A DNA stretch of 64,000 nucleotides from Phalacrocorax aristotelis (Eukaryota > Chordata > Aves > Suliformes > Phalacrocoracidae), in NCBI RefSeq assembly GCF_949628215.1, contig NW_027441229.1, positions 7,501-71,500 of the forward strand, written 5' to 3'. The position numbers and the translations under genes were made by a program. Shown one piece after another: positions 26,423 through 39,465 of this stretch. Each line of letters opens with the position of its first letter. The stretch's first letter is position 1. Below the pieces are notes generated by a model. It worked only from the letters and a program-made list of their open reading frames with translations, did no database searches and was not told the origin of the DNA.

Positions 26423-28574
26423 TTGCCTCAACTTAGCTTTCAAGGGGCCCAGAGCCTCGGTCCACCCATCCTTCCGGAGAACAAGCGCACAGGCAGCCCG
26501 CGGCACCGCTCCTCCAAGGGCCAGGTGCCTTTTCATCACCTAAACAAAAACAACACAAATACACACGCAGCAGCGCTGTCAGCCAGCATCCCATCGCTCC
26601 ACAAGGACCCACCCCCGCAACGCCCCCCACCTCACGCGCACCCGGCTGCCCCGCTCACCCGGCTGCTCCGTGCCCGTTCCGGACGAGGACTAACGCCATC
26701 CCCTGCGGCCCCTAGAGATACCACAGGATACACAAAGTTACCGTCGCTCCGCCAAAAAAGGAAGAACGAACCACACCGGCCCCACGCCCCTCCCCTCTGC
26801 GACCCAGCTCCCCTCAAACGCGCATCCAGGCCCAAAGGCAGCCGGCGCACAACCTGCAACGCCAGAGACAAACGCTTCAATTGAGTGGCCGTACGACACC
26901 TTGCTCTCAAGCAGCCGCCTGGCCTTCGAGCCCCTCACCTCTCGGACGTCTCGTCGGCACGCGGCGTCTCCCCTCCGCAGCCTGCGTGCGGCACCTGCAA
27001 GAACCCAGGCAAAAAAGGACCCGCTCGGGTGCTGCGGGGCGCTCAGGATACCTGCACAAACCCCCCCCATCTCAGACACGCACCTTTCCCTCGACAGCTC
27101 ACCTGCCTGGCCTCCAGCAGATCCGGTCGCCATCTGGAGGCTCGCCCGCCACCTGCAAGAGCCAAACGCATGTCGCTCGCCACCACCTGCAACGCGACCC
27201 CTCAGGACGAATCGCTACGCTTCAGCCCACCCGTCACCGCTCACCCCGTGCGATTCCCCTCCGGTGCCCGGGTCCCGCTCGGCTCCTCGCATGCGTCCGC
27301 AAAGAAAAATTACCACAACGGCCTCATAGAGCCAACAGCCACATCTTCCCTCTAGATACACCGCACACCAACTCACCTGCTGACAGCGCCGTCCTCCATC
27401 ACCCTGCACGACTCCTCCCTCGGCCCCTGCCAAACCAATGCCAAACAAGTCACCTGCGTGCACAGCAACAGCCGAACCACGACACGGGTCTCGATCGCAC
27501 GTAGGAACACCCCTCGAGAGCCCAACTAGGGCGGCTCTTAACCATGAGCACACTACGTCACACATTAAGCCCAGCACACAGACAAGCCAGAACACCCTTG
27601 ACACGCTACCTGCTCAGCTAAGACTCTAGCTCCCTCCCCCGGACACCTACGGTTGTTCCCTGGGGGCCCACAAAACCCAACAGGAATTACTTCCCCCACC
27701 CACCGACGACAGCCACTCGATCCAAGACGGCTGCAAAACTCCTTCCCCCCCACCTTCCCCCCGCCCCCCCCCCAAAGCCTGGGCGCATCCCTAGATGCCA
27801 GCACCACCCACCTCGCCATGACTCTACATCCCCGGGCAGGGCGGCTCCAAGACAAACGCGGGACAACGCTACACAGAGCGCTACAGGCAACGCGCCCCGA
27901 AGGATGAGAGGCAGCTCTCGGAGAGAACGACGACACCCAGACGGAACCCCCCCGTCCCGCAAGACCGCCTGCGGGACCCCGACGGCGACGTCGGCAGGCC
28001 CCCACGGCAACGCCAGAGAATGCCGACAGCTTCGCGGCCCGTGACAAGCGCTTCCTCTCACAACCGAGACGACGGACGCGCAACCAGCCCGGCTTCCAGA
28101 CCTAACCGCCTAAGGACGCAAGGAAGAAATGCCAGTCCCAAAAAACTCACGGCGACAGACCGGCGCTGCTCACGCAGCCGGGAACGACGCCGCCCAAGGC
28201 GACCGTCCGAGACGCCAAAACGATCCACGCCGGAAGCTTGCGACGCCAAAAGAGAGGCGCCCGATGGGCGCCGAGCCCACGACTAGGGCCTCGCCGGGCC
28301 CTACTAACGCTGCCGAGGCACCCGCCTGGCTCCTAAAGAACAAAGAGAGCAACCGAGACCCGAGGAAGGTCGGAGACACCCAACACGAAACACACACACA
28401 CTGCCCAAGAACGCGCACACAGCCTGGAACCGCCCTGCCCGGCACGCGTTCCCGTCACATTGAAGAGGAACCCGCTCCTTTTCCCTGCTCTCAAAGGGGA
28501 CCGCTTCCCAGACAGCCCGCTCCGCCGCACCATCCTTAAAACCCCTCCCTCCCCCAACCCCTTCCTCAGCACCG
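26423..28574 (+). repeat. Array unit 12
   Basis: 2152 bp, type 1, GAGGACTAACGCC variant (shared with units 15 and 16). The late part matches units 13 and 14, with AATGCCGACAG. Confidence 0.95.
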
Positions 28575-30720
28575 TTGCCTCAACTTAGCTTTCAAGGGGC
28601 CCAGAGCCTCGGTCCACCCATCCTTCCGGAGAACAAGCGCACAGGCAGCCCGCGGCACCGCTCCTCCAAGGGCCAGGTGCCTTTTCATCACCTAAACAAA
28701 AACAAATACACACACAGCAGCGCTGCCAGCCAGCATCCCATCGCTCCACAAGGACCCACCCCCGCAACGCCCCCCACCTCACGCGCACCCGGCTGCCCCG
28801 CTCACCCGGCTGCTCCGTGCCCGTTCCGGACGAGGACGAACGCCATCCCCTGCGGCCCCTAGAGATACCACAGGATACACAAAGTTACCGTCGCTCCGCC
28901 AAAAAAGGAAGAACGAACCACACCGGCCCCACGCCCCTCCCCTCTGCGACCCAGCTCCCCTCAAACGCGCATCCAGGCCCAAAGGCAGCCGGCGCACAAC
29001 CTGCAACGCCAGAGACAAACGCTTCAATTGAGTGGCCGTACGACACCTTGCTCTCAAGCAGCCGCCTGGCCTTCGAGCCCCTCACCTCTCGGACGTCTCG
29101 TCGGCACGCGGCGTCTCCCCTCCGCAGCCTGCGTGCGGCACCTGCAAGAACCCAGGCAAAAAAGGACCCGCTCGGGTGCTGCGGGGCGCTCAGGATACCT
29201 GCACAAACCCCCCCCATCTCAGACACGCACCTTTCCCTCGACAGCTCACCTGCCTGGCCTCCAGCAGATCCGGTCGCCATCTGGAGGCTCGCCCGCCACC
29301 TGCAAGAGCCAAACGCATGTCGCTCGCCACCACCTGCAACGCGACCCCTCAGGACGAATCGCTACGCTTCAGCCCACCCGTCACCGCTCACCCCGTGCGA
29401 TTCCCCTCCGGTGCCCGGGTCCCGCTCGGCTCCTCGCATGCGTCCGCAAAGAAAAATTACCACAACGGCCTCATAGAGCCAACAGCCACATCTTCCCTCT
29501 AGATACACCGCACACCAACTCACCTGCTGACAGCGCCGTCCTCCATCACCCTGCACGACTCCTCCCTCGGCCCCTGCCAAACCAATGCCAAACAAGTCAC
29601 CTGCGTGCACAGCAACAGCCGAACCACGACACGGGTCTCGATCGCACGTAGGAACACCCCTCGAGAGCCCAACTAGGGCGGCTCTTAACCATGAGCACAC
29701 TACGTCACACATTAAGCCCAGCACACAGACAAGCCAGAACACCCTTGACACGCTACCTGCTCAGCTAAGACTCTAGCTCCCTCCCCCGGACACCTACGGT
29801 TGTTCCCTGGGGGCCCACAAAACCCAACAGGAATTACTTCCCCCACCCACCGACGACAGCCACTCGATCCAAGACGGCTGCAAAACTCCTTCCCCCCCAC
29901 CTTCCCCCCGCCCCCCCCCAAAGCCTGGGCGCATCCCTAGATGCCAGCACCACCCACCTCGCCATGACTCTACATCCCCGGGCAGGGCGGCTCCAAGACA
30001 AACGCGGGACAACGCTACACAGAGCGCTACAGGCAACGCGCCCCGAAGGATGAGAGGCAGCTCTCGGAGAGAACGACGACACCCAGACGGAACCCCCCCG
30101 TCCCGCAAGACCGCCTGCGGGACCCCGACGGCGACGTCGGCAGGCCCCCACGGCAACGCCAGAGAATGCCGACAGCTTCGCGGCCCGTGACAAGCGCTTC
30201 CTCTCACAACCGAGACGACGGACGCGCAACCAGCCCGGCTTCCAGACCTAACCGCCTAAGGACGCAAGGAAGAAATGCCAGTCCCAAAAAACTCACGGCG
30301 ACAGACCGGCGCTGCTCACGCAGCCGGGAACGACGCCGCCCAAGGCGACCGTCCGAGACGCCAAAACGATCCACGCCGGAAGCTTGCGACGCCAAAAGAG
30401 AGGCGCCCGATGGGCGCCGAGCCCACGACTAGGGCCTCGCCGGGCCCTACTAACGCTGCCGAGGCACCCGCCTGGCTCCTAAAGAACAAAGAGAGCAACC
30501 GAGACCCGAGGAAGGTCGGAGACACCCAACACGAAACACACACACACTGCCCAAGAACGCGCACACAGCCTGGAACCGCCCTGCCCGGCACGCGTTCCCG
30601 TCACATTGAAGAGGAACCCGCTCCTTTTCCCTGCTCTCAAAGGGGACCGCTTCCCAGACAGCCCGCTCCGCCGCACCATCCTTAAAACCCCTCCCTCCCC
30701 CAACCCCTTCCTCAGCACCG
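28575..30720 (+). repeat. Array unit 13
   Basis: 2146 bp, type 1, close to unit 14 over most of its length. Short deletion in the AAACAAATAC tract as in unit 11. Confidence 0.95.
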
Positions 30721-32866
30721 TTGCCTCAACTTAGCTTTCAAGGGGCCCAGAGCCTCGGTCCACCCATCCTTCCGGAGAACAAGCGCACAGGCAGCCCGCG
30801 GCACCGCTCCTCCAAGGGCCAGGTGCCTTTTCATCACCTAAACAAAAACAAATACACACACAGCAGCGCTGCCAGCCAGCATCCCATCGCTCCACAAGGA
30901 CCCACCCCCGCAACGCCCCCCACCTCACGCGCACCCGGCTGCCCCGCTCACCCGGCTGCTCCGTGCCCGTTCCGGACGAGGACGAACGCCATCCCCTGCG
31001 GCCCCTAGAGATACCACAGGATACACAAAGTTACCGTCGCTCCGCCAAAAAAGGAAGAACGAACCACACCGGCCCCACGCCCCTCCCCTCTGCGACCCAG
31101 CTCCCCTCAAACGCGCATCCAGGCCCAAAGGCAGCCGGCGCACAACCTGCAACGCCAGAGACAAACGCTTCAATTGAGTGGCCGTACGACACCTTGCTCT
31201 CAAGCAGCCGCCTGGCCTTCGAGCCCCTCACCTCTCGGACCTCTCGTCGGCACGCGGCGTCTCCCCTCCGAAGCCTGCGTGCGGCACCTGCAAGAACCCA
31301 GGCAAAAAAGGACCCGCTCGGGTGCTGCGGGGCTCTCAGGATACCCGCGCAAACCCCCCCCATCTCAGACACGCACCTTTCCCTCGACAGCTCACCTGCC
31401 TGGCCTCCAGCAGATCCGGTCGCCATCTGGAGGCTCGCCCGCCACCTGCAAGAGCCAAACGCATGTCGCTCGCCACCACCTGCAACGCGACCCCTCAGGA
31501 CGAATCGCTACGCTTCAGCCCACCCGTCACCGCTCACCCCGTGCGATTCCCCTCCGGTGCCCGGGTCCCGCTCGGCTCCTCGCATGCGTCCGCAAAGAAA
31601 AATTACCACAACGGCCTCATAGAGCCAACAGCCACATCTTCCCTCTAGATACACCGCACACCAACTCACCTGCTGACAGCGCCGTCCTCCATCACCCTGC
31701 ACGACTCCTCCCTCGGCCCCTGCCAAACCAATGCCAAACAAGTCACCTGCGTGCACAGCAACAGCTGAACCACGACACGGGTCTCGATCGCACGTAGGAA
31801 CACCCCTCGAGAGCCCAACTAGGGCGGCTCTTAACCATGAGCACACTACGTCACACATTAAGCCCAGCACACAGACAAGCCAGAACACCCTTGACACGCT
31901 ACCTGCTCAGCTAAGACTCTAGCTCCCTCCCCCGGACACCTACGGTTGTTCCCTGGGGGCCCACAAAACCCAACAGGAATTACTTCCCCCACCCACCGAC
32001 GACAGCCACTCGATCCAAGACGGCTGCAAAACTCCTTCCCCCCCACCTTCCCCCCGCCCCCCCCCAAAGCCTGGGCGCATCCCTAGATGCCAGCACCACC
32101 CACCTCGCCATGACTCTACATCCCCGGGCAGGGCGGCTCCAAGACAAACGCGGGACAACGCTACACAGAGCGCTACAGGCAACGCGCCCCGAAGGATGAG
32201 AGGCAGCTCTCGGAGAGAACGACGACACCCAGACGGAACCCCCCCGTCCGGCAAGACCGCCTGCGGGACCCCGACGGCGACGTCGGCAGGCCCCCACGGC
32301 AACGCCAGAGAATGCCGACAGCTTCGCGGCCCGTGACAAGCGCTTCCTCTCACAACCGAGACGACGGACGCGCAACCAGCCCGGCTTCCAGACCTAACCG
32401 CCTAAGGACGCAAGGAAGAAATGCCAGTCCCAAAAAACTCACGGCGACAGACCGGCGCTGCTCACGCAGCCGGGAACGACACCGCCCAAGGCGACCGTCC
32501 GAGACGCCAAAACGATCCACGCCGGAAGCTTGCGACGCCAAAAGAGAGGCGCCCGATGGGCGCCGAGCCCACGACTAGGGCCTCGCCGGGCCCTACTAAC
32601 GCTGCCGAGGCACCCGCCTGGCTCCTAAAGAACAAAGAGAGCAACCGAGACCCGAGGAAGGTCGGAGACACCCAACACGAAACACACACACACTGCCCAA
32701 GAACGCGCACACAGCCTGGAACCGCCCTGCCCGGCACGCGTTCCCGTCACATTGAAGAGGAACCCGCTCCTTTTCCCTGCTCTCAAAGGGGACCGCTTCC
32801 CAGACAGCCCGCTCCGCCGCACCATCCTTAAAACCCCTCCCTCCCCCAACCCCTTCCTCAGCACCG
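30721..32866 (+). repeat. Array unit 14
   Basis: 2146 bp, same length as unit 13. It differs from it by a handful of substitutions seen around 31239-31350, which match unit 11 instead. Confidence 0.95.
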
Positions 32867-35016
32867 TTGCCTCAACTTAGCTTTCAAGGGGCCCAGAGCC
32901 TCGGTCCACCCATCCTTCCGGAGAACAAGCGCACAGGCAGCCCGCGGCACCGCTCCTCCAAGGGCCAGGTGCCTTTTCATCACCTAAACAAAAACAACAC
33001 AAATACACACGCAGCAGCGCTGCCAGCCAGCATCCCATCGCTCCACAAGGACCCACCCCCGCAACGCCCCCCACCTCACGCGCACCCGGCTGCCCCGCTC
33101 ACCCGGCTGCTCCGTGCCCGTTCCGGACGAGGACTAACGCCATCCCCTGCGGCCCCTAGAGATACCACAGGATACACAAAGTTACCGTCGCTCCGCCAAA
33201 AAAGGAAGAACGAACCACACCGGCCCCACGCCCCTCCCCTCTGCGACCCAGCTCCCCTCAAACGCGCATCCAGGCCCAAAGGCAGCCGGCGCACAACCTG
33301 CAACGCCAGAGACAAACGCTTCAATTGAGTGGCCGTACGACACCTTGCTCTCAAGCAGCCGCCTGGCCTTCGAGCCCCTCACCTCTCGGACGTCTCGTCG
33401 GCACGCGGCGTCTCCCCTCCGAAGCCTGCGTGCGGCACCTGCAAGAACCCAGGCAAAAAAGGACCCGCTCGGGTGCTGCGGGGCTCTCAGGATACCCGCG
33501 CAAACCCCCCCCATCTCAGACACGCACCTTTCCCTCGACAGCTCACCTGCCTGGCCTCCAGCAGATCCGGTCGCCATCTGGAGGCTCGCCCGCCACCTGC
33601 AAGAGCCAAACGCATGTCGCTCGCCACCACCTGCAACGCGACCCCTCAGGACGAATCGCTACGCTTCAGCCCACCCGTCACCGCTCACCCCGTGCGATTC
33701 CCCTCCGGTGCCCGGGTCCCGCTCGGCTCCTCGCATGCGTCCGCAAAGAAAAATTACCACAACGGCCTCATAGAGCCAACAGCCACATCTTCCCTCTAGA
33801 TACACCGCACACCAACTCACCTGCTGACAGCGCCGTCCTCCATCACCCTGCACGACTCCTCCCTCGGCCCCTGCCAAACCGATGCCAAACAAGTCACCTG
33901 CGTGCACAGCGACAGCCGAACCACGACACGGGTCTCGATCGCACGTAGGAACACCCCTCGAGAGCCCAACTAGGGCGGCTCTTAAACATGAGCACACTAC
34001 GTCACACATTAAGCCCAGCACACAGACAAGCCAGAACACCCTTGACACGCTACCTGCTCAGCTAAGACTCTAGCTCCCTCCCCCAGACACCTACGGTTGT
34101 TCCCTGGGGGCCCACAAAACCCAACAGGAATTACTTCCCTCACCCACCGACAACAGCCGGTCGATCCAAGACGGCTGCAAAATTCCTTCCCCCCCACCTT
34201 CCCCCCGCCCCCCCCAAAGCCTGGGCGCATCCCTAGATGCCAGCACCACCCACCTCACCCTGACTCTACATCCCCGGGCAGGGCGGCTCCAAGACAAACG
34301 CACGACAACGCTACACAGAGCGCTACAGGCAACGCGCCCCGAAGGATGAGAGGCAGCTCTCGGAGAGAACGACGACACCCAGACGGAACCCCCCCGTCCG
34401 GCAAGACCGCCTGCGGGACCCCGACGGCGACATCGGCAGGCCCCCACGGCAACGCCAGAGAACGCCGACAGCTTCGCGGCCCGTGACAAGCGCTTCCTCT
34501 CACAACCGAGACGACGGACGCGCAACCAGCCCGGCTTCCAGACCTAACCGCCTAAGGACGCAAGGAAGAAATGCCAGTCCCAAAAAACTCACGGCGACAG
34601 AGCGGCGCTGCTCACGCAGCCGGGAACGACGCCGCCCAAGGCGACCGTCCGAGACGCCAAAACGATCCACGCCGGAAGCTTGCGACGCCAAAAGAGAGGC
34701 GCCCCATGGGCGCCGAGCCCACGCCTAGGGCCTCGCCGGGCCCTACTAACGCTGCCGAGGCACCCGCCTGGCTCCTAAAGAACAAAGAGAGCAACCGAGA
34801 CCCGAGGAAGGTCGGAGACACCCAACACGAAACACACACACACTGCCCAAGAACGCGCACACAGCCTGGAACCGCCCTGCCCGGCACGCGTTCCCGTCAC
34901 ATTGAAGAGGAACCCGCTCCTTTTCCCTGCTCTCAAAGGGGACCGCTTCCCAGACAGCCCGCTCCGCCGCACCATCCTTAAAACCCCTCCCTCCCCCAAC
35001 CCCTTCCTCAGCACCG
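32867..35016 (+). repeat. Array unit 15
   Basis: 2150 bp, type 1, GAGGACTAACGCC variant, C-centre palindrome. Its late part has the GACAACAGCCGG state of units 4, 7, 9 and 11. Confidence 0.95.
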
Positions 35017-37168
35017 TTGCCTCAACTTAGCTTTCAAGGGGCCCAGAGCCTCGGTCCACCCATCCTTCCGGAGAACAAGCGCACAGGCAGCCCGCGGCAC
35101 CGCTCCTCCAAGGGCCAGGTGCCTTTTCATCACCTAAACAAAAACAACACAAATACACACGCAGCAGCGCTGCCAGCCAGCATCCCATCGCTCCACAAGG
35201 ACCCACCCCCGCAACGCCCCCCACCTCACGCGCACCCGGCTGCCCCGCTCACCCGGCTGCTCCGTGCCCGTTCCGGACGAGGACTAACGCCATCCCCTGC
35301 GGCCCCTAGAGATACCACAGGATACACAAAGTTACCGTCGCTCCGCCAAAAAAGGAAGAACGAACCACACCGGCCCCACGCCCCTCCCCTCTGCGACCCA
35401 GCTCCCCTCAAACGCGCATCCAGGCCCAAAGGCAGCCGGCGCACAACCTGCAACGCCAGAGACAAACGCTTCAATTGAGTGGCCGTACGACACCTTGCTC
35501 TCAAGCAGCCGCCTGGCCTTCGAGCCCCTCACCTCTCGGACGTCTCGTCGGCACGCGGCGTCTCCCCTCCGCAGCCTGCGTGCGGCACCTGCAAGAACCC
35601 AGGCAAAAAAGGACCCGCTCGGGTGCTGCGGGGCGCTCAGGATACCCGCACAAACCCCCCCCATCTCAGACACGCACCTTTCCCTCGACAGCTCACCTGC
35701 CTGGCCTCCAGCAGATCCGGTCGCCATCTGGAGGCTCGCCCGCCACCTGCAAGAGCCAAACGCATGTCGCTCGCCACCACCTGCAACGCGACCCCTCAGG
35801 ACGAATCGCTACGCTTCAGCCCACCCGTCACCGCTCACCCCGTGCGATTCCCCTCCGGTGCCCGGGTCCCGCTCGGCTCCTCGCATGCGTCCGCAAAGAA
35901 AAATTACCACAACGGCCTCATAGAGCCAACAGCCACATCTTCCCTCTAGATACACCGCACACCAACTCACCTGCTGACAGCGCCGTCCTCCATCACCCTG
36001 CACGACTCCTCCCTCGGCCCCTGCCAAACCGATGCCAAACAAGTCACCTGCGTGCACAGCGACAGCTGAACCACGACACGGGTCTCGATCGCACGTAGGA
36101 ACACCCCTCGAGAGCCCAACTAGGGCGGCTCTTAAACATGAGCACACTACGTCACACATTAAGCCCAGCACACAGACAAGCCAGAACACCCTTGACACGC
36201 TACCTGCTCAGCTAAGACTCTAGCTCCCTCCCCCGGACACCTACGGTTGTTCCCTGGGGGCCCACAAAACCCAACAGGAATTACTTCCCCCACCCACCGA
36301 CGACAGCCACTCGATCCAAGACGGCTGCAAAACTCCTTCCCCCCCACCTTCCCCCCGCCCCCCCCCCAAAGCCTGGGCACATCCCTAGATGCCAGCACCA
36401 CCCACCTCGCCCTGACTCTACATCCCCGGGCAGGGCGGCTCCAAGACAAACGCACGACAACGCTACACAGAGCGCTACAGGCAACGCGCCCCGAAGGATG
36501 AGAGGCAGCTCTCGGAGAGAACGACGACACCCAGACGGAACCCCCCCGTCCGGCAAGACCGCCTGCGGGACCCCGACGGCGACGTCGGCAGGCCCCCACG
36601 GCAACGCCAGAGAACGCCGACAGCTTCGCGGCCCGTGACAAGCGCTTCCTCTCACAACCGAGACGACGGACGCGCAACCAGCCCGGCTTCCAGACCTAAC
36701 CGCCTAAGGACGCAAGGAAGAAATGCCAGTCCCAAAAAACTCACGGCGACAGAGCGGCGCTGCTCACGCAGCCGGGAACGACGCCGCCCAAGGCGACCGT
36801 CCGAGACGCCAAAACGATCCACGCCGGAAGCTTGCGACGCCAAAAGAGAGGCGCCCGATGGGCGCCGAGCCCACGCCTAGGGCCTCGCCGGGCCCTACTA
36901 ACGCTGCCGAGGCACCTGCCTGGCTCCTAAAGAGCAAAGACACCAACCGAGACCCGAGGAAGGTCGGAGACACCCAACACGAAACACACACACACTGCCC
37001 AAGAACGCGCACACAGCCTGGAACCGCCCTGCCCGGCACGCGTTCCCGTCACATTGAAGAGGAACCCGCTCCTTTTCCCTGCTCTCAAAGGGGACCGCTT
37101 CCCAGACAGCCCGCTCCGCCGCACCATCCTTAAAACCCCTCCCTCCCCCAACCCCTTCCTCAGCACCG
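35017..37168 (+). repeat. Array unit 16
   Basis: 2152 bp, type 1, GAGGACTAACGCC variant, G-centre palindrome. Its 3' part returns to AGCAAAGACACCAACC. Confidence 0.95.
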
Positions 37169-37993
37169 TTGCCTCAACTTAGCTTTCAAGGGGCCCAGAA
37201 TCTCGGTCCACCCTTCCTTCAGACGAACAAGCGCACAGTCAGCCCACTGCATCGGTCCTCCAAGGGCCAGGTGCCTTTTCATCACCTAACCAAAAACAAC
37301 AAAAATACACACGCAGCAGCGCTGCCAGCCAGCATCCCATCGCTCCACAAGGACCCACCCCCGCAACGTCCCCCACCTCACGCGCACCCGGCTGCCCCGC
37401 TCACCCGGCTGCTCCGTGCCCGTTCCGGACGAGGACGAACGCCATCCCCTGCGGCCCCTAGAGATACCACAGGATACACAAAGTTACCGTCGCCCCGCCA
37501 AAAAAGGAAGAACGAACCACACCGGCCCCACGCCCCTCCCCTCTGCGACCCAGCTCCCCTCAAACGCGCATCCAGGCCCAAAGGCAGCCGGCGCACAACC
37601 TGCAACGCCAGAGACAAACGCTTCAATTGAGTGGCCGTACGACACCTTGCTCTCAAGCAGCCGCCTGGCCTTCGAGCCCCTCACCTCTCGGACCTCTCGT
37701 CAGCACGCGGCGTCTCCCCTCCGCAGCCTGCGTGCGGCACCTGCAAGAACCCAGGCAAAAAAGGACCCGCTCGGGTGCTGCGGGGCGCTCAGGATACCCG
37801 CACAAACCCCCCCCATCTCAGACACGAACCTTTCCCTCGACAGCTCACCTGCCTGGCCTCCAGCAGATCCGGTCGCCATCTGGAGGCTCGCCCGCCACCT
37901 GCAAGAGCCAAACGCATGTCGCTCGCCACCACCTGCAACGCGACCCCTCAGGACGCATCGCTACGCTTCAGCCCACCCGTCACCGCTCACCCT
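37169..37993 (+). repeat. Array unit 17 (partial, right end)
   Basis: About 825 bp of a type 1 unit with CTTCAGACGAACAAG and the CACTGCATCGG variant. It carries more private changes than inner units and stops inside CACCGCTCACCC, where decayed sequence begins. Confidence 0.92.
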
Positions 37994-38860
37994 AGCCTTC
38001 CCTAAAGTCTCATCACCACACTGTGTCTCTCCTGCAAAGCCTACATGGAACGTGCAAAAAGTTAAGAAGGAAATTACATGCTACGATATTACCCAGAACA
38101 GCAACCTACCCACGCGGAATCCCATTCTCACACATCTTTTCTTTGACAGCTTGCCTGCCCAGCCTCTGTCAGTTCCAGCTGCCACTTTGAGGCTCACCCA
38201 TTATCTGTAGCACACAACTAACAGAGGTCACTTTTATCTTCGCTATCAACACAACACCTCAGAAAGAACCGCTACTTCAGCACACCAATCACCTAGCTCA
38301 ACTCCCCTCCTGTGTCCAGCTCACACTTGGCTCATTCCTTACTGCCTTCTAACCCCCCCAAAACACACTGCAGAGTCATTCAGCCATCAGTCACATCTTC
38401 CTTCTATATACCACACACCGTCCTACCTTCTTACAGGATTTCCTCGGCTCTCCTATGTCACCCTGAACAACTCCTCCTCTGCCTCTGGAAAAAAAGGACA
38501 TGGTAGAAGTCACCTGGATGCACAGAAATAGCTTAAACGATCCATAGGTCTTGCTCCCATGTAGGAATACCACGTAGAGGCCAACTACCACCTGCCATTA
38601 AAGGACATACGTTAACTCAAGCATTACACCCTATACACGTACAAACCTGAAGACCGTTAGCATGTACTCTCAGCTAGCACTCTAGCTGCCAGCTACAGTC
38701 ATCTTCTTAACATCTACAAAATACTACTAAAGTTACTGACCTTTCCCATTGCTTTTGGCTATTGGCTCTGCACAAGCCTACACAGGGTTTTACAGAAGTC
38801 TATTGATATTAACTATACACTTGTATTGCTCTTCTTTTCTTAAAGAAACTGCATATATAA
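37994..38860 (+). repeat. Decayed macrosatellite unit at right array edge
   Basis: It aligns by eye to the unit: TGCAAAGCCTACATGGAACG against the TCCGCAGCCTGCGTGCGGCA block, then CACATCTTCCTTCTATATAC against CACATCTTCCCTCTAGATAC, then CAAGTCACCTG-like and TAGCACTCTAGCTGCC blocks. At the junction the unit register jumps back by roughly 250 bp. The end (38800-38850, TCTATTGATATTAACTATAC) matches the old copy at 62752-62780 rather than the array unit, so it preserves an ancestral form. Many CpGs are lost. Confidence 0.8.
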
Positions 38861-39289
38861 ATTCCCATACATAAATGCATACAGAACACTCACCCTAACC
38901 CCTACCACATCTTATCAATACCCTTAACAGTTAATGTCAACACCTTCTAGATTATGCAAGAGAGTTTATGAAAATAATTTTAAGATTCAATAAAGTTGAG
39001 AATTCCAATAATAAAAAGAAACATACTCAAAACTAAAAAGAAAAAAATAACAGAACAACATACTATCAAGCCATCTTACCACACCTGAACCTCCAATGCA
39101 GTATTAGATAAGGAAAAACATATAAGTTTAGACACAAATGATTTTTCAAATTTAAATGCCACCAACCCTTATTGAGTTCTAAAAGCCTTACCTCTCACAA
39201 GCATCTGCATGTCTTTAAATATCAAAACATACCTATCCAAAAATATTTAAACAGCTCAAAACTTACAATTAAGTACAGGAACACCAAAG
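38861..39289. other. AT-rich non-coding stretch
   Basis: No gene is recognised. It contains an AATAAA at 38989-38994 on the + strand and A-rich runs around 39010-39055. Confidence 0.5.
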
Positions 39290-39465
39290 CACCCACACTG
39301 GAGAAAGCCAGGAGGGAAGTGAGCTCCCTTGCCAGAGGCTGTGGCTCATATACCCCGGGCCCTGCCCACCAACCTTCCCACAATCACCTGGGAAAGGGGA
39401 GGGGTGAACCACCACAGGGTATAAAGGCAGCTGAAGGAACAGCAGGGAGTTTTCTCAAGTGCTTT
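39290..39465 (+). promoter_or_regulatory. TATA-type promoter and short 5' UTR
   Basis: A perfect TATAAAG at 39420-39426 is preceded by a G-rich GGGAAAGGGGAGGGG element and a CCACAGGG box. The sequence changes abruptly from AT-rich to moderate GC here. A start site would be expected near 39450, leaving a very short 5' UTR before the ATG at 39466. The arrangement resembles promoters of inducible, tissue-specific genes; this is inference. Confidence 0.45.

Larger units (their letters stand above)
2398..37993 (+). repeat. Macrosatellite array, about 2.15-kb unit, about 16.6 copies
   Basis: The same sequence recurs head to tail across 35.6 kb. The anchor TTGCCTCAACTTAGCTTTC recurs at 2764, 4897, 7048, 9207, 11364, 13513, 15655, 17814, 19971, 22127, 24277, 26423, 28575, 30721, 32867, 35017 and 37169, giving periods of 2133-2159 bp (mean about 2150). 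Copies differ by scattered substitutions and small indels, mainly in C and A runs. The DNA is CpG-rich, and the + strand has roughly twice as much C as G in lines counted by eye. No AATAAA was seen inside a unit on either strand. Open frames exist in all six frames, are Pro/Arg/Ala-rich, and are broken between copies by run-length changes, so the array is judged non-coding. A transcribed long non-coding RNA is possible but not shown. Confidence 0.98.

Noticed and set aside
2764..37993. Dozens of open frames of 60-314 codons repeated in every unit, on both strands
   Set aside because: They overlap in up to six frames, are Pro/Arg/Ala-rich as expected for CpG-rich DNA without stops, and their ends and frames change between copies through C- and A-run length differences. 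No domain is recognised.
2398..37993. CRISPR-like or rDNA array
   Set aside because: The unit is kilobase-sized with no short repeat-spacer order, and no 18S, 5.8S or 28S sequence is recognised.
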